Shown: positions 11,417-23,500, counted from the first letter of the stretch. The stretch is 64,000 nt of DNA from Setophaga petechia (GCA_024362935.1 JANCRA010000061.1:1-64000), one strand, 5' to 3'. Program-made: numbers and translations. Notes: generated by a model from the sequence alone, not told the origin.

Positions 11417-11824
11417 ACTGTATTGTTCCACTAATCTTTTCTTCTTATGTGTTTACTCTTTCAAAAATTCTCTAATCGAGTGTTAGCAATGAAACTCTTA
11501 CAATGCTGCATGGACTATCTTTGACATTTGCAGGAATAGCAGGCTAAGTTTGTCTCCACAAATAAAATTTAAAAAAATTCCTTGTAGTAATTGTACTGAA
11601 ACTTGGAGGGATGCTTTGGCTATCACCTTGGTGTATTTGCACCAAGCAGATGCGTTTCTATAAAAATAATGATTTTGGAGTGACATTGTCTTATTTTCTG
11701 TTTGTGTCACTTTCAAAAGTTCAAAACTTTATACAAAAATTCATTAATTCATTTTTGCTGACTTAAGAATTTCCAGCTCCTCAAATTCAAAAGGAGCCAC
11801 AGGGAGGAACTGTGTCCAAAGATG

Positions 11825-12100
11825 TTACTCATTCACAGGATTTGAAATGACCTGTGAAATCTTTATAGAAGTATTTTTTGGAATCGGCCATTCATTCACT
11901 GGCAAACCCACCAGATACATTGAGAACGATCTCCCTGGCCCCGAACATGCCAAGCAGACACCATCCAAACCTGCTGCACTGGCCAAAGCCCCCCAGACAT
12001 TTTGTTTTGGCTGGGCCATGGACAAATCTGCTCCATTGCCTAAGGCAATAGATGGAAGAATGAGGCACATGAGCAATACCTGATCGAATCTCAAGCTCAT
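11825..12100 (-). pseudogene. env: ERV1 env N-terminal (signal and surface) remnant
   Basis: From the Met at 12100 a hydrophobic signal-like segment (VLLMCLILPSIALG) leads into a surface-subunit start containing NVWGALASAAGLDGVCLAC and YLVGLPV. This parallels the env of the second provirus (Trp, Leu-Ala, then Cys, then LVGIPV at like spacing). The frame stops at 11825 after about 90 residues. The DNA from 11824 to 11417 is decayed surface-subunit sequence with no open frame. Confidence 0.65.
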
Positions 12101-12339
12101 GGCTTCACTCCTTGTGAGAAATTTTTCCATGCCATGACACCCAAGCCCCTGAGAGAAACCCCAAGTCCTTGAACTCTTTATGTGCTGTTCGAGGAGATGC
12201 CCACGGTCCCGTCCTCTGCGTTTGTTTGTGTGCTTGCCTCTTCGGTTCCGGGATCCGTGTTTTCCTGTGTCCGAGTCCTGTAGGGCTCTACGAGTCTCAC
12301 CAACACTTTCTTTGGACTTCATCCTGTAGAAATACAAGC

Positions 12340-12960
12340 TAAACCTTTGCTCTACATGATTAGTTTGAGAGGACCTTCAACTTGTTCTACTTCTGGACTT
12401 CTGATCAAAACTAAAGGATTCTCCCTTAGTTTTGCCTGGCTAGTGTTATAAAAATGCCTAAGAATTGGTGGATTGGGTTTTGAAAAAGGAGCTGTTGAGA
12501 ATGTATCAATTGAGACTTGGATATTTCTGAGCTTCCCAAAAATGGATATTGTGTGACATCACCTGCCACAGCTGGAGGCCCTGCAATCCTCCTGGACTGA
12601 CTGGTCCTGTGGATGCAGGTGGCTGCCCAAGCTGACAGTTTGGGCAAGCAGTAATGATTTCCTTTGCCTGGCTTTTTAAGATATGAAAGGATTCTATCAG
12701 TGCTTATGCATTTTGATGAAAAAACGCATAGCTCAACCTTGCTTGCTCAAAAATATCTAGTAAAGTCTGTAAAATGAGCATGGTTAGTTTGTCTGCCTGG
12801 GTTTTCCCTTCTGCTAAAAAAAATCCTGGAAAGGATGAGTATGCCTTAATGTGAATGATGAAACACTTGCGCTCCCTGCTTTCCAGCAGTGCCCCCATAC
12901 ATGATAAGTATGAATTTAAAATGTCATTGCTTGTTTCTTTCAAAAATGAACCTTCCAATC
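12340..12960 (-). pseudogene. pol: ERV1 older RNase H/integrase remnant
   Basis: The minus-strand reading gives the end of RNase H (PGFFLAEGKTQADKL). It continues into a broken zinc-binding region (SYAFFHQNA with Tyr where His is expected, a stop, then CPNC). After an internal deletion that removes the catalytic core it resumes at the integrase C-terminus (NPPILRHF, VEGPLKLIM). The parts are collinear with the integrase of the provirus at 54371-63016. This is a second, older integrase copy within the same provirus, in the normal place upstream of env. Confidence 0.7.
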
Positions 12961-13377
12961 ACCTGTCCATATTTATATCATATGCTGAATCTGTGATCAA
13001 ATTTGAAAGATTGGTAGAACAATTGAAAGACCTTGACCACTGCTGCCAATTCCACAATCTATGATGAACCTTGGACTATTTTTACATCTGAGTCCCATTC
13101 CCCTGTGACTAAATTCTGCCACATGATTACTGATTTGTAAGTTTTTCTAGAACCATTAGTAAATACTGTTAGCTTGACTAATAAGTAAGTTCCTCACTTA
13201 TTCTTTGTTTTTCCCCAAGCTATTTCTCTACACTACACCTGTAGCAGTTCTTCAGCCTTGCTTTTAAATCTCTAGCACAGCATGATTTCAACTACAAAAA
13301 CATTAGGCCAGAGCCTGCTTGCTTTATTCAGCTGGCTCTAACATCTACTCAGAAGGTGGCAAGCAAGGCCTGACCTC

Positions 13378-13551
13378 TCACACATCTTGCTGTATGGAGA
13401 CATATTTCTGTTTTGGAGCTGCCATTTCCATTGTTTTAGCTACAGCACTCATGCCAATTTGCTGAGCTTGCGCCAAAATCGAAGGATCCCACCTTGCCTG
13501 TAAATCTGGATTGGCGAAAGGGGTCCTGGAGCTGTTTTCCGAAACTTCTGC
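13378..13551 (-). pseudogene. gag: ERV1 gag capsid remnant
   Basis: Fifty-seven codons end in a stop and contain FANPDLQARWDPSILAQAQQ followed by IGMSAVAKTMEMAAP. This resembles the N-terminal part of a retroviral capsid. The rest of capsid and nucleocapsid are missing. Confidence 0.5.
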
Positions 13552-14512
13552 ACCTACTAAAACACAAACAAATCCACATCCCCGCAGGGACTGGAGAATT
13601 ATCTCAAAATCTTGAAGGTGAAAAATGTGCCCTTATATGAAAATAAAACATTCATCTGCTCTGTTTCAGTCTCTATGCAATATTACATAGGGAAATGTAA
13701 GATAACAGCAAACAGAAATCATTCAGATAATACACATAACCAATAACACATCTGAAATCACACAATTATCAATCACTACAACACTGAACTGTCATCCCAG
13801 AGTCTGCGACAACTGATGAACCTTAAAACAACAGAGAACTGGAGAACTCATGTCCGGATTCATGTTTCTCCAAACTCCCTTTGAAAACAGGCTCAGCTAT
13901 CATATATGGTCAAATTGCCAAGCCAAAAGGACTTGAATAGTTTTTGATGCAGAAAACATCTGGGCTGATTGTCAATCATTCCATTCAAGTAGAGCTAGAA
14001 CTTGGCCAGAGTTCGAACTCTAATTAATGGATATCACTTAATACATTTTAAAGCAAGACTCTTAAAAACAGCAATTATGAATAGGAAACCTTAGGATTAA
14101 AGATCAATCAAACCATTAAATAAATGAATCCCTTCCGAAACTTCTGTCAGGATAGAAATTCTTCAAACACAGCAAAACTCTTGAATTTTTGGCATGCAGT
14201 ACCTCTATAAAAACTGAAGATATAATAACTGAAGAAAACCACGAAAATGGCAATCTAGATTTAAAAAAAACCCAAAAACCATGAGTAGTCAAGAAATGTA
14301 AGACAAGATTCTAAAAACATACATCTTGTAAATGATCACACAAAGAGATAGTGAAACACATAAAAGCTGACTGTAAATATTATAGTACCTTCCTAATAAT
14401 TCTTATCATAAATTCTGAGAATTTTCATTATATAATCAACTTATCAACAGAAAATATTTGAAGGGCTTATAACAACCTTTTAAAAGTATTTATACAGCAT
14501 TAATAACAATCC
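13552..14512. other. AT-rich insert inside the ERV1 gag region
   Basis: About 960 bases without coding potential on either strand separate the proline-rich end of gag from the capsid remnant. The composition is unlike the flanking gag and resembles host intergenic DNA. It may be captured host sequence or decayed gag beyond recognition. Confidence 0.4.
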
Positions 14513-15280
14513 TTATTTATCAGTATCACCTATAAAATTCTGAGGAAGCACAGTTACTTGACATGGAGGCAAAGTCCATGGGGCAGTAAGGCTAGAGCTC
14601 TTAGAAGATGAAAGGACCCGAGCTCCTTGCCCCAGCTCAGGTGTTACTGCAGGCGACTCATCACTTGCTTCACTGTTGCTGTCACTGTCAGGTAACGGAG
14701 GATAGGGCCTGGCAGGTTGCTCAAGCTGCTCAGAGAGGAGCGGGGGGGCAGACGGCTGGACTAAAGTGGAGGGAAGAGGGGGGGCAGATGGCTGGGTTTC
14801 TCCCTCTGCTAGAGACATTTCAGCTAACTGGCGTAGCGGTGTAGCATATACAGGCACCATCGCGAGCTGCTGCGCAGGTGTGAGATAAAGAGGTTTAGAG
14901 GTCTGATAAGAAGATGCTATGGCAGGTTGCCCAGAAGTTTTGGCAGCTTTCCCGGAAGCTTTGGCAGCTTTCCCAGAAACCTTGGCAGCTTTCCAAGTAA
15001 CTTGCATGGCACTCGGACTTTCTTCCCCATTAGAGGCCCCCTCTGCCTCATCCCCCCCGTAAGGTTCTGTTAACAGCCCCAACTCTTCGTCCTCATCCCG
15101 CTCTGCTTGTTCTTGTTCTGTTTTCCATTCCTTTAATGCCTCAAACAGCGAATTCCAAGTAACAGCTAGATCGACAGCTGTTTTATCTCCCGCTCGGATG
15201 GTATTAATTCCCTTAATGTTTAACAAAATTTTCCATGTAGCTAGAACATTCTCTTCCTCTTTAAATAAATTATGTCCCAT
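14513..15280 (-). CDS. gag: ERV1 truncated Gag (matrix plus proline-rich domain)
   Basis: The open frame extends up to 15301, but the second Met (15280) gives MGHNLFKEEE, with the Gly2 needed for N-myristoylation, and is preferred. About 255 residues follow. A matrix-like N-terminal part (about 1-80) leads to an acidic stretch, a three-fold Lys-Ala-Ala-Lys-x-Ser-Gly-type repeat (about 110-135) and a proline-rich region with two PSAPP motifs. PSAP is the ESCRT/Tsg101-binding late-domain motif used in budding. The frame stops before capsid, so this is a Gag fragment that could bind membranes but not assemble a core. The layout is betaretrovirus-like. Confidence 0.72.
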   Translation of the reverse strand: MGHNLFKEEENVLATWKILLNIKGINTIRAGDKTAVDLAVTWNSLFEALKEWKTEQEQAERDEDEELGLLTEPYGGDEAEGASNGEESPSAMQVTWKAAKVSGKAAKASGKAAKTSGQPAIASSYQTSKPLYLTPAQQLAMVPVYATPLRQLAEMSLAEGETQPSAPPLPSTLVQPSAPPLLSEQLEQPARPYPPLPDSDSNSEASDESPAVTPELGQGARVLSSSKSSSLTAPWTLPPCQVTVLPQNFIGDTDK

Positions 15281-15459
15281 TATTACTAGTTGGTGGCTCA
15301 CCTATTTCCAGGTGTCTTGAAGGATATCAGGTCCGGACCTTCCTGTGGCTTCCACCTGCCACTCTCAGCTGCACCAACGCCGCCTCCCCCACTACGTCCC
15401 AGTGGGTCACGGTTGCCAACTGTTAGGACCCCGTCCGGGCCCCCACCGCCTATGTCCTT

Positions 15460-15478
15460 ATCACGTCGGCGGTCACCA
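15460..15478 (-). promoter_or_regulatory. ERV1 primer-binding site, tRNA-Trp-like
   Basis: Two bases after the 5' LTR the minus strand reads TGGTGACC-G-CCGACGTGAT. This is complementary to the 3' end of tRNA-Trp, the primer of avian alpharetroviruses, except for one inserted G. Confidence 0.75.
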
Positions 15479-15480
15479 AA

Positions 15481-15825
15481 TGTCGTTGTCGAGGCGGTCA
15501 CGACACAAAGCAGAGACTACAAGCAGTCTTAGTTGGCAACAACTTTATTCTCTAACATGGCTAACTTTTATACACTTTTCAATTGTTGATACTTCTTCTA
15601 CCTGGTCTATTGGCCACAATAAATCAACATAATGCTATTGGTTAAAATTACAGTGACTCCACCTATCTTTCTAACATTCCTTCATCCAGCTGCAAGGTAT
15701 TCTTATCTTTCTTCTTTCGATCTCCTTGGTTACAGCCTTGGAGAGAGCTTCTTATCAGCTTCTTCTTACTTCTCAGCTTCTTCTCGCTGCTTTAGCTAAC
15801 AGGCCTGCTGTTAGCCCTTTCCACA
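15481..15825 (-). repeat. ERV1 5' LTR (345 bp)
   Basis: Same length as, and visually identical to, 9588-9932, with TATA (about 15566-15572) and AATAAA (15544-15549) on the minus strand. The primer-binding site lies next to its U5 edge, confirming it as the 5' LTR and so the promoter copy. Confidence 0.93.
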
Positions 15826-15831
15826 CTGAGC
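15826..15831. repeat. Target-site duplication, right copy (CTGAGC)
   Basis: Exact partner of 9582-9587. Confidence 0.92.
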
Positions 15832-15907
15832 CACGTGATTGAATCACATTCCTTGTCTTCCTTAGTTACTGCTAGAGTGGATTGAGATATTCCTTTGCTT
15901 TCTTGCA

Positions 15908-16026
15908 TCAAACAAACAAAAAAAAAAAAAACAAAAAACAAAACAAAAAAAAAAACCAAACAAAAAACAAAAACAAACAAAAAAAAAACACCCAAAAAAA
16001 AAATCGAAAAAAAAAAGAAAACAAAA
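15908..16026. repeat. A-rich simple repeat (AAAC/AAAAC)n
   Basis: About 120 bases of A broken mainly by single C. It lies some 80 bases outside the provirus and shows no sign of being a retrotransposon tail. Confidence 0.85.
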
Positions 16027-19000
16027 CAGTCACTGCTTTAAGGCTGAGGACCAGATGCTTAAATACTGCCAGTCCTTTCTTTGGTGAAAGAGAACTGTTT
16101 TGATGAAGTCTAATATTATGATTGTACTCTATTCACAGGATTGTTTAATAGCAGTATAAACCTGCAGCATGGCATTCGAATATATTTGAAATATATAGGT
16201 CCCTTTCAAAATGAAAACATTACTATTAAAAACAATAAGTAGGTTTATAAGCAACACCTCTAACACTTATTCTGTGTACAAAATCAGGACAGCTGCAGGC
16301 TAAATTCTTCTCTTATTAGTATGCTGGCTGTTTGAATGTAAAATAAGTCAGTCTTTATGCTAAAATTCATTGTTTTCCACAGTGTTAAAGGACTACAAAG
16401 TTGTATTTCTCAGGTATTCAAAAACCTGAAAATATAAAACCCTGAAAATCAAAGTCTGTCTTTAAATCATGAATCACAAGCATTTGAATTTAAAACATTT
16501 TTTATCTGTAATGCAAATAAATCAGATCTAGGAGAAACAATGATCATAACTGAGGGTGAAACAATTTTCTTTCACCCAGAAGTGCACACTTTTTGTTAAC
16601 AGTAAAGGTATCAGGATGGGAAAATGTTTTGTTCAGTTTTTGGGGGAAGTTTGTTTGGGTTTTTTCTTAAAAAGATGAAATATTTTTCCTTTTTTTTCCC
16701 CCACTGCATACTAGCACTGAAACAGTATTAATGCACTGAAGACTCTTTTGAAGTGTTTCCCTTTAGGTATCATTAGATGATACCATGTCACAGATTCCTT
16801 TCACTGAATAAAACAGTGATTTAAAGAGATTCTATTATTGTAGTAGAATTTTGTTCTGTTACATTAGTCTGTGATGCTTGTATTCATGTCTGTGTTTTAA
16901 AGACTCAGTGATCCAGGAGGAATATGAGGCTGGATGGACGAAGTGTATCACTGAGACAGGGGATCTAAATCTAAGCCTTCATTTTGACTTAAGAAAGCAA
17001 CATTCACTGGTTAAGGTAAACTTTGGACTCCAAGCAGACACCAGTAATAGGAGAGCTGAGAACTCTTTTAGTGAAAGTCTTAAGAAAATCAAGCCAGCTG
17101 TAGTGAACCTAAAAAAATACCTGCAGGGGAAGCACCATAATACAACTGTAACAGTATTTTCATTATAGCCCTGATGTCAACATGGCATGAATAATTTTCT
17201 TTCTGCAGAAAGCAAACCCAAAATCTTATACAACCTGAACAAAAAAATGAGAATGTTTTAACCTGTTTAGAAGATCTGTGCTGCAGATTACTGACCTGAC
17301 ACACACAGTGTGTCTATGATAAAGAAAACAGTAAGGATCCCATTTCAAGTCTCCTTATGCAGAGAAATTGAAAGCTGACTATTTTGAGGCAAATATGCAC
17401 AGTCAAATTAATGATTTAGTTGCAATCCAGAGGTGAGATGTTCTCAGCTTCTGTAGGTAGGGGGAGAAATGAGCATGGAACATGTGTCAGTGAATCAGCC
17501 TCACTGTCTCATACACCACAAGCCTCCTTGATCATTCAGCTCTTTCTGGTACTGCTGTCCTCCGAGACTGCAATATAAGCATCCATCAAACATGGTAAAA
17601 AATGCAATTTCTTTAAATACTTCATCACTACTTTACCACAATATTACCACTTCATAATACTTCATTCATTTGTGCTCCAAAGTAATTTGGACTCGTCTCT
17701 CACAAACATCTTGATGTCATTTTGACTGGAGTTCTGTAATCAAGAAAGGGACTGCCCTTGCTCTGCTGTTGATGCCTTCCAAGTTATATAAGAAACAGGC
17801 TTTGAATTAAGATCTGCTGATTACATTTAAAGACTTTTATGCTACTGTAACCAGTATGAATATTTGCTGAATCATAATTAGGTTTCAAAGTTCTGTTTAC
17901 ACTTGGATTTTCCATCAGATTTCTCTCCACTAGCATGGCATCTGCCCTTAAATTTGACCTCCCAGCTGTGTGAGAGCACATCTGTCAATGCTTGAGGCTT
18001 TCCCCTCTACCCAGAATGTTTGCAAGGCAGACACCTATTGAACTGCTGTGGATGTAATTTTTATGTCCAGCTGTAACAGCAGCCATCAATTGACTGTAGA
18101 TCACAGACTATAAACTCTGTTTATTATTAGAAAAGTTATAAGCCTAAGCATCATCTATCCAATCTCTCTAAATATTCAACACAGAAAAAAAAATGAAGCT
18201 CCAAAAGAAACCCAGGCCCTGAAAGCACATCAGCTCCCTGACCTTACCAGAGAACTGTGTTAATTCTACCAGCCTCTCCTTTGTGCAATACCAACTCTCT
18301 GTCTCCTCAAGGCAGGACTGCACTATGCAGCATCTGAGCTCCTGTAAGAAAAAACAGCCAAAGCCACAAGAGACAACATAAGATCCCCCTTCTCTGGTTC
18401 TTGTTAGATAAGATTTTGATATCACAGTGGAAAAATCTTCACAGAAGTTAGTGCTACCACGTGATTTTCTAAGTACCTAAGCTTTCCTGGCTGCCCTCAG
18501 TCATTAGAAGTTTACTCTCACAGCATTCAGGCCACTGCTGTAGTTGCTGAATCACTCCTCTTGGGACATATCTTGGTACCCTGGGATGCTCTGTGCAATG
18601 TGGAGGGAGGCAGGTAGAGTCCCACCATCCTGGTTGATTAAGTTCACTGTGCTGCTGTGTGAAGAAGCTTGTGCTATCCAGTTTACTGTGAAATCATTCT
18701 TAGCTCAGGCCACATCAAGTAAAATGCAAGTAAAATCATTCATTGCTTTCAGTATAGAAGCAGCTAGAGAGACTTAAATGAAGAATAAACAAAAAAGCAC
18801 TTTTAAACTACTTATGGCTAAATTCAATCAGAAGTGGTATTGCTCCCCCACTGGCAGACTGACTCGTCACTTTTCCTAACACTTTGCTAGAGAATCTCTG
18901 CTTACTCATTTTAATGAGTAAAAGTCTGTTTCTAATGGCACATTCTGGTTTGTACAACCTGGCCTTCTGAAGACCTAAGGCTGAGACAGACTAAATCCTT

Positions 19001-20564
19001 CTTTACCTTGGCCATTCTGTCATGTTCATGAAATTGTCTTTTCCTCTGTGCTGAAATAGTTTCACTTCCTTCAGGGAAACCAGTTTTTTGAACCCAAGTA
19101 TCAGTTTCTGTTTGGTTAATTAACTCTCTCACCTAACAAATTAAAATCTCTTCTTTTAGTAAGTATCTCCTAGACCTTTACTTAGGAAGTGTCTTTGCTG
19201 CTAAACCTCTTACGAATCTATGAGATTCATAAGTCTGTGAGGATATTCTGGTTGGGGTGATCCCCCCCAACACCTCACACCTGAGCACACTGAATGGAAC
19301 ATCCACTCCATGTACAGAATTTCATGGCCCTTTTGTCATCCACGTCTGATTTTTCTATACAAAATGGTCATTCCTTCAGAGAAGGGGGCAGAATATCACT
19401 GATGAGGTACATTAAAGACTGCCTTCCAAAAGGTTCAAATTCAGCCAGCCAGAATTTAAGCAGCCTTAGAGATATCATCATCTCCTTGTTATCTTCCATT
19501 TCTTCCTCTCCTTGTTTCTTACTAAATGGTACTTGTGCACCACCACATTTATTTTGATTTCTTAGCTTTTGTGTTACCTTTTCTCTTATGCAAGCTCCAA
19601 GCTTCAGGTGTGTTAAAGGACATTATGCTTCTATGGAAATTTAACAATTTTAGCTCTAAAAGGAGCAGTGCCTCTGTCTTGAAGAATGTCATCTCTGATG
19701 CCCTGTGGCTTACACCTAATTAGTGTTCTTTTCCTATATCCCTTTTCTTACTTTGAAAATTAATAGACTTCATAGTGCACTGGATAGCTAGGAGGAAGCA
19801 GAGATGATCTGAAGAGATGATCTGAAATAGTCTAGCATGCCCCTAGGACAAACTCCAGAGATATTTATAGTCCAGAGACTATTAAGCACCAGCATTTTAA
19901 GAGTAAGAAAAAACAACTTACCAAAACAAGAGTTGAGTAAGGAGCACAAAGGCATTAAAAATCAATGTGCTATAACTTCTGCTACCAACCAGCTTGGTCA
20001 ACTCTGTGCCAATGTGCTGGCTGGCTAACTCATAGGAGCTCACAATCACAAAAGGGAAGTTCTGTGCTAAAAGTAAGTTTTAAAAATTGGAATAATGCAG
20101 AGTTTCTGACCAGGAGGTTCAGAGAAGTGAACAGCGAGCAGACCTACTCACTGCCTGTTCAGCCATTAGAGAAAGTTAATTCCTTTGACAGGGCACTTTG
20201 CCAGCTCTGACTTACCTGGCCAAGCCATTTTGGAGTAATTAGGACCATTTCCATTTCAAAGTAGTCCTCTCCCACTCTTGCTGCTGCTCATTGGAACAGG
20301 CAGCAGCTGAGAGTCTTGCAGAATGGATAATAAAAGAAAAGTGCAAATATGGTGGGTTCTGCTGATGCACATGCATGTTAAAACACAGAGAATTGCTCTG
20401 CGGCAAAAATGGCATTTTCAGACAACAAACAAGGAGGTAACCACTGTGAGGGGAAAGGGTGGCACTGCTTAGAATTGCCTGGTCGGAGAATTTAGGTAGA
20501 AATCATTAGATGACAACTATTAAGTGAAGAAAGAATGCCTAATAATTCTAAAGATAGTGAAAGC

Positions 20565-20594
20565 ATTATTAAGCATCTGAAGATGCTTAATAAT
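20565..20594. repeat. Perfect 14-bp inverted repeat (hairpin)
   Basis: The arms 20565-20578 and 20581-20594 are exact reverse complements with a 2-base spacer (ga). The word 'aataattctaaa' also occurs just left of the structure (near 20541) and at its right edge. Confidence 0.7.
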
Positions 20595-23500
20595 TCTAAA
20601 TTTCCCAATCAAAGCTGATAGGTATTTTCAGAACATTTTGGGAGGTAAAACATTTGAATGATATTTCATTAAGAACTTGATCTTATTTTCTTTGTTACAA
20701 AAGATTTGCAAGATTTTCTCTAGCTTGTTTTTAGTTTAACATACCTGAGCACCTGCGTCCTCATTGATTGTCCCCCTCAGAAGAATAATTGGGGGGGGGG
20801 GAACCTCAGCAATCAAGTTTTAGCAAATTGCTGTCTTTTTCCTCAGCACTTTCCTCTCCCACTCCCTACGTCCCTGATAAGAGCAAAGATCTTTTTATTC
20901 TCACAGCTGCTGCTCAGCACATCTTGACCTACCATGTGCTGCTGCAAGTATTGGTATAGGTCATTAAAAAACTTAAATTAGAGATTTGGATGAAGGACAA
21001 AAATTCCCAGCCTGTGAATTCTAGATGAATTTGTAGTGTGATTGTTTTTTTCATTATGCTTTTAATCAATCTATTTGTATGCAACTTTACTCAGACATAA
21101 CAATAGAACTGTACTTATTATAGATTAACAGGAATTTTGTCAAACCTCAACAAAATGTGAAGCAAAAGTGTCATCACGTACAGCACGACCAGTTTCAACT
21201 TCACTTTTAAATTAACTTGTATAACACTGTAGCAAAAAGACACATATCTGCATCCAAAAATGTTTTACAAGTGTAGCAGTGCTTTTTCTCACAATTCTCT
21301 CATGCTTGTCACAAAAAACTTACACTGTCTGGAAAAGGAAATGTTCTAGGGCATATGATCAGTCATTAATTTTGAAAGCTTCCAAAATTCTGCAGTTCCT
21401 CCTCTTCTAGAACAAGATTTTTACTTCAGTTGTTCAGAGCTTTCCTTCGAGGGGAAAAAAAAAGGAGACAAAAAAAACAATAGAACAACAACAAAACAAA
21501 AAACATCTAATTCAGAATTACTAGATTTCACATACTTCATATCCATTTTACCAAAACATCCTAAAGAAATTATAGAATAGCAGAATTAGACAGAAGGAGG
21601 CACAGAACATGCAAAGAAAACAAAAGGGGATTTTTACCTTTGAAAAAATGACCAAAAAGAGCAAAAATTCACAGGAGTTCTATATGGTTCCTGTGGAGGG
21701 CCCAGAACTACAGCAAAATTGTGTTGCACAAAACAGGGCAACTCAGCAGAAGTCAGACTGATGGAGGGATGAAAAGATGAAGGATGAAGGCTTTTACAGA
21801 CCATATTTGAATCAAGTACCTGGAGAGTCTTTATCCAGAAGCTGGGGCTGGGGGGAATTTTGCTTAGTACCTGTTCTCCAACTTGTTGGACTCCAACACC
21901 ACGGCTATTTGGGTCCCGAGATCTTCATGTGCAGATGATAATATCTTGGTGCCTAAAATTAGGAAATAGAAAGATGGCTTAAACACTGTGCAACTGGTTT
22001 GCAAAGGAAGGAGCAAACTGCAAACCTGATGTTACAATGGTTTTCATGCCCTTACAACCCACGTAAGTTACAGTCCCCAGGCCGTGCTTTGCTTACTCAA
22101 CATACAGAAAAAGGAATTAGTGCTGTGTTTGGCATGACTGTACGTACTTCTGATGACATTCTTCTGAAGACAACCTGGTACACTGAGTTCCAGTGAGGGC
22201 ATTGATACATAATACAAAGAGATCCCAGTGGTTTCTGAAGGCAGCAGGCAAGTGAATCTTATGAGCTCAGAAATGAACAGGGGAAAGCTGGAAAAACAAT
22301 TCTTCAGCAAGTAAGGCAGGGGTTGTGTGCCAAATCTAAGGACTCTGGTCCTTTTTGCTGAAATTCACAACAGGAATGTTGTTGAGAGAATACTGAAAGA
22401 AATACTGAAACACAAAGTGCTGCAAGGAGAAGTGTCTGTGGGGGCAACAATTCACCAGAAACAAGAAGTCTGCAGCCCCGGGAGCTGGGACACTGAGGGA
22501 GCCTGGTGTGCTGCCCTGAGAGAGGCAGGAAACACAGAATGGAGTGGCATGGAGGTGTTGTGGCCATGCTCTGTTTATAGCAATGCAGTGAAAGGGAGCT
22601 AAGACAAAGAAGGGTCCAAACAGTGACCAAAAGTTGAACTTCATTAACTCAAAAATATATATTACTTTTAACACTCGCTCATATGCCAACAAAATAAAAG
22701 CTGCATATGCATGGCAAGTGTGAATAAAGTCCATCAGATTTCACCTGGTCATAAAATTACATCAGTTAGAGCTTTACCTTTTTCCAACTCTCAGAGTAAA
22801 CAGTAGGCATGTGACTTAAGAGGGAAAGGAGGTCAGAGGAGAATCCACCTTTCTGTTCTGGGGCTGTTGAAGGGCTGTGCCCGTCATCTCCTCCCCCATA
22901 AAGAGGCCTATGGAATAAGCTACATTCTCTGGTGATATCACTGACTTACCTTTCTGATACCAGTGCCATGGCAATTTCTGACCCATATTCTGCCACAGTA
23001 ATCAATAAATCACATTGTTAATGAAACGCCATATTGACCGTGACCAGACTTGTAGCACTGAATTGGTTCTAATCAGAAATGGAACCCAGCCACAACCACC
23101 CCCTCTGATCTCTGAGGCCCAGCTGGAGCACAGGGTAGATGGGGTATGTTCTGCCAAATTTCATACTTTAAAAATATTTTCTGTGAAAGTGTATGATTAA
23201 GTTCTTTCAGGTGTTGGACAGACAGATAATATACAGCTAAAAAGGGGAAGATCTTGCTGCCTCTGGGCCCACTGTGTCTGCTTCAACTCTGCTCTGAAGT
23301 TTTCCTAGGCAGTGGCTTTTTGGCTTCCCAGATGCTTCAGCTTTCTTTTCCACGTGAGACAGAAGGTGTATGTACAATCTGCATGTTTTCAGTGTGGGCT
23401 CTGCCCCTTTCTGGAGGCAGGGCCAAGCAGAACCCTTTACAAAGGGAATATGTTTTTTCCTTCTCTCAGGTAGCTGCACAGCCTAACAAGGACAAAAGCA

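Larger units (their letters stand above)
9588..15825 (-). mobile_element. Recent mosaic endogenous retrovirus (ERV1 of this window)
   Basis: A 6238-bp provirus on the minus strand. It begins and ends with 345-bp LTRs that match by eye over their full length, and is flanked on both sides by the direct repeat CTGAGC (9582-9587 and 15826-15831). A 6-bp duplication is typical of alpha- and betaretroviruses. From its 5' end the order is: LTR, tRNA-Trp-like primer site, gag matrix/proline region, about 1 kb of AT-rich non-coding DNA, a capsid remnant, a decayed RNase H/integrase remnant, a decayed env, then a second and nearly intact RNase H/integrase, polypurine tract and LTR. Reverse transcriptase and protease are absent. 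Identical LTRs with a decayed interior mean this copy was moved recently, presumably by proteins supplied in trans. Confidence 0.93.

Noticed and set aside
15792..16103. Frames rich in Phe/Val or Lys/Asn beside the first provirus
   Set aside because: Read from the A-rich simple repeat.
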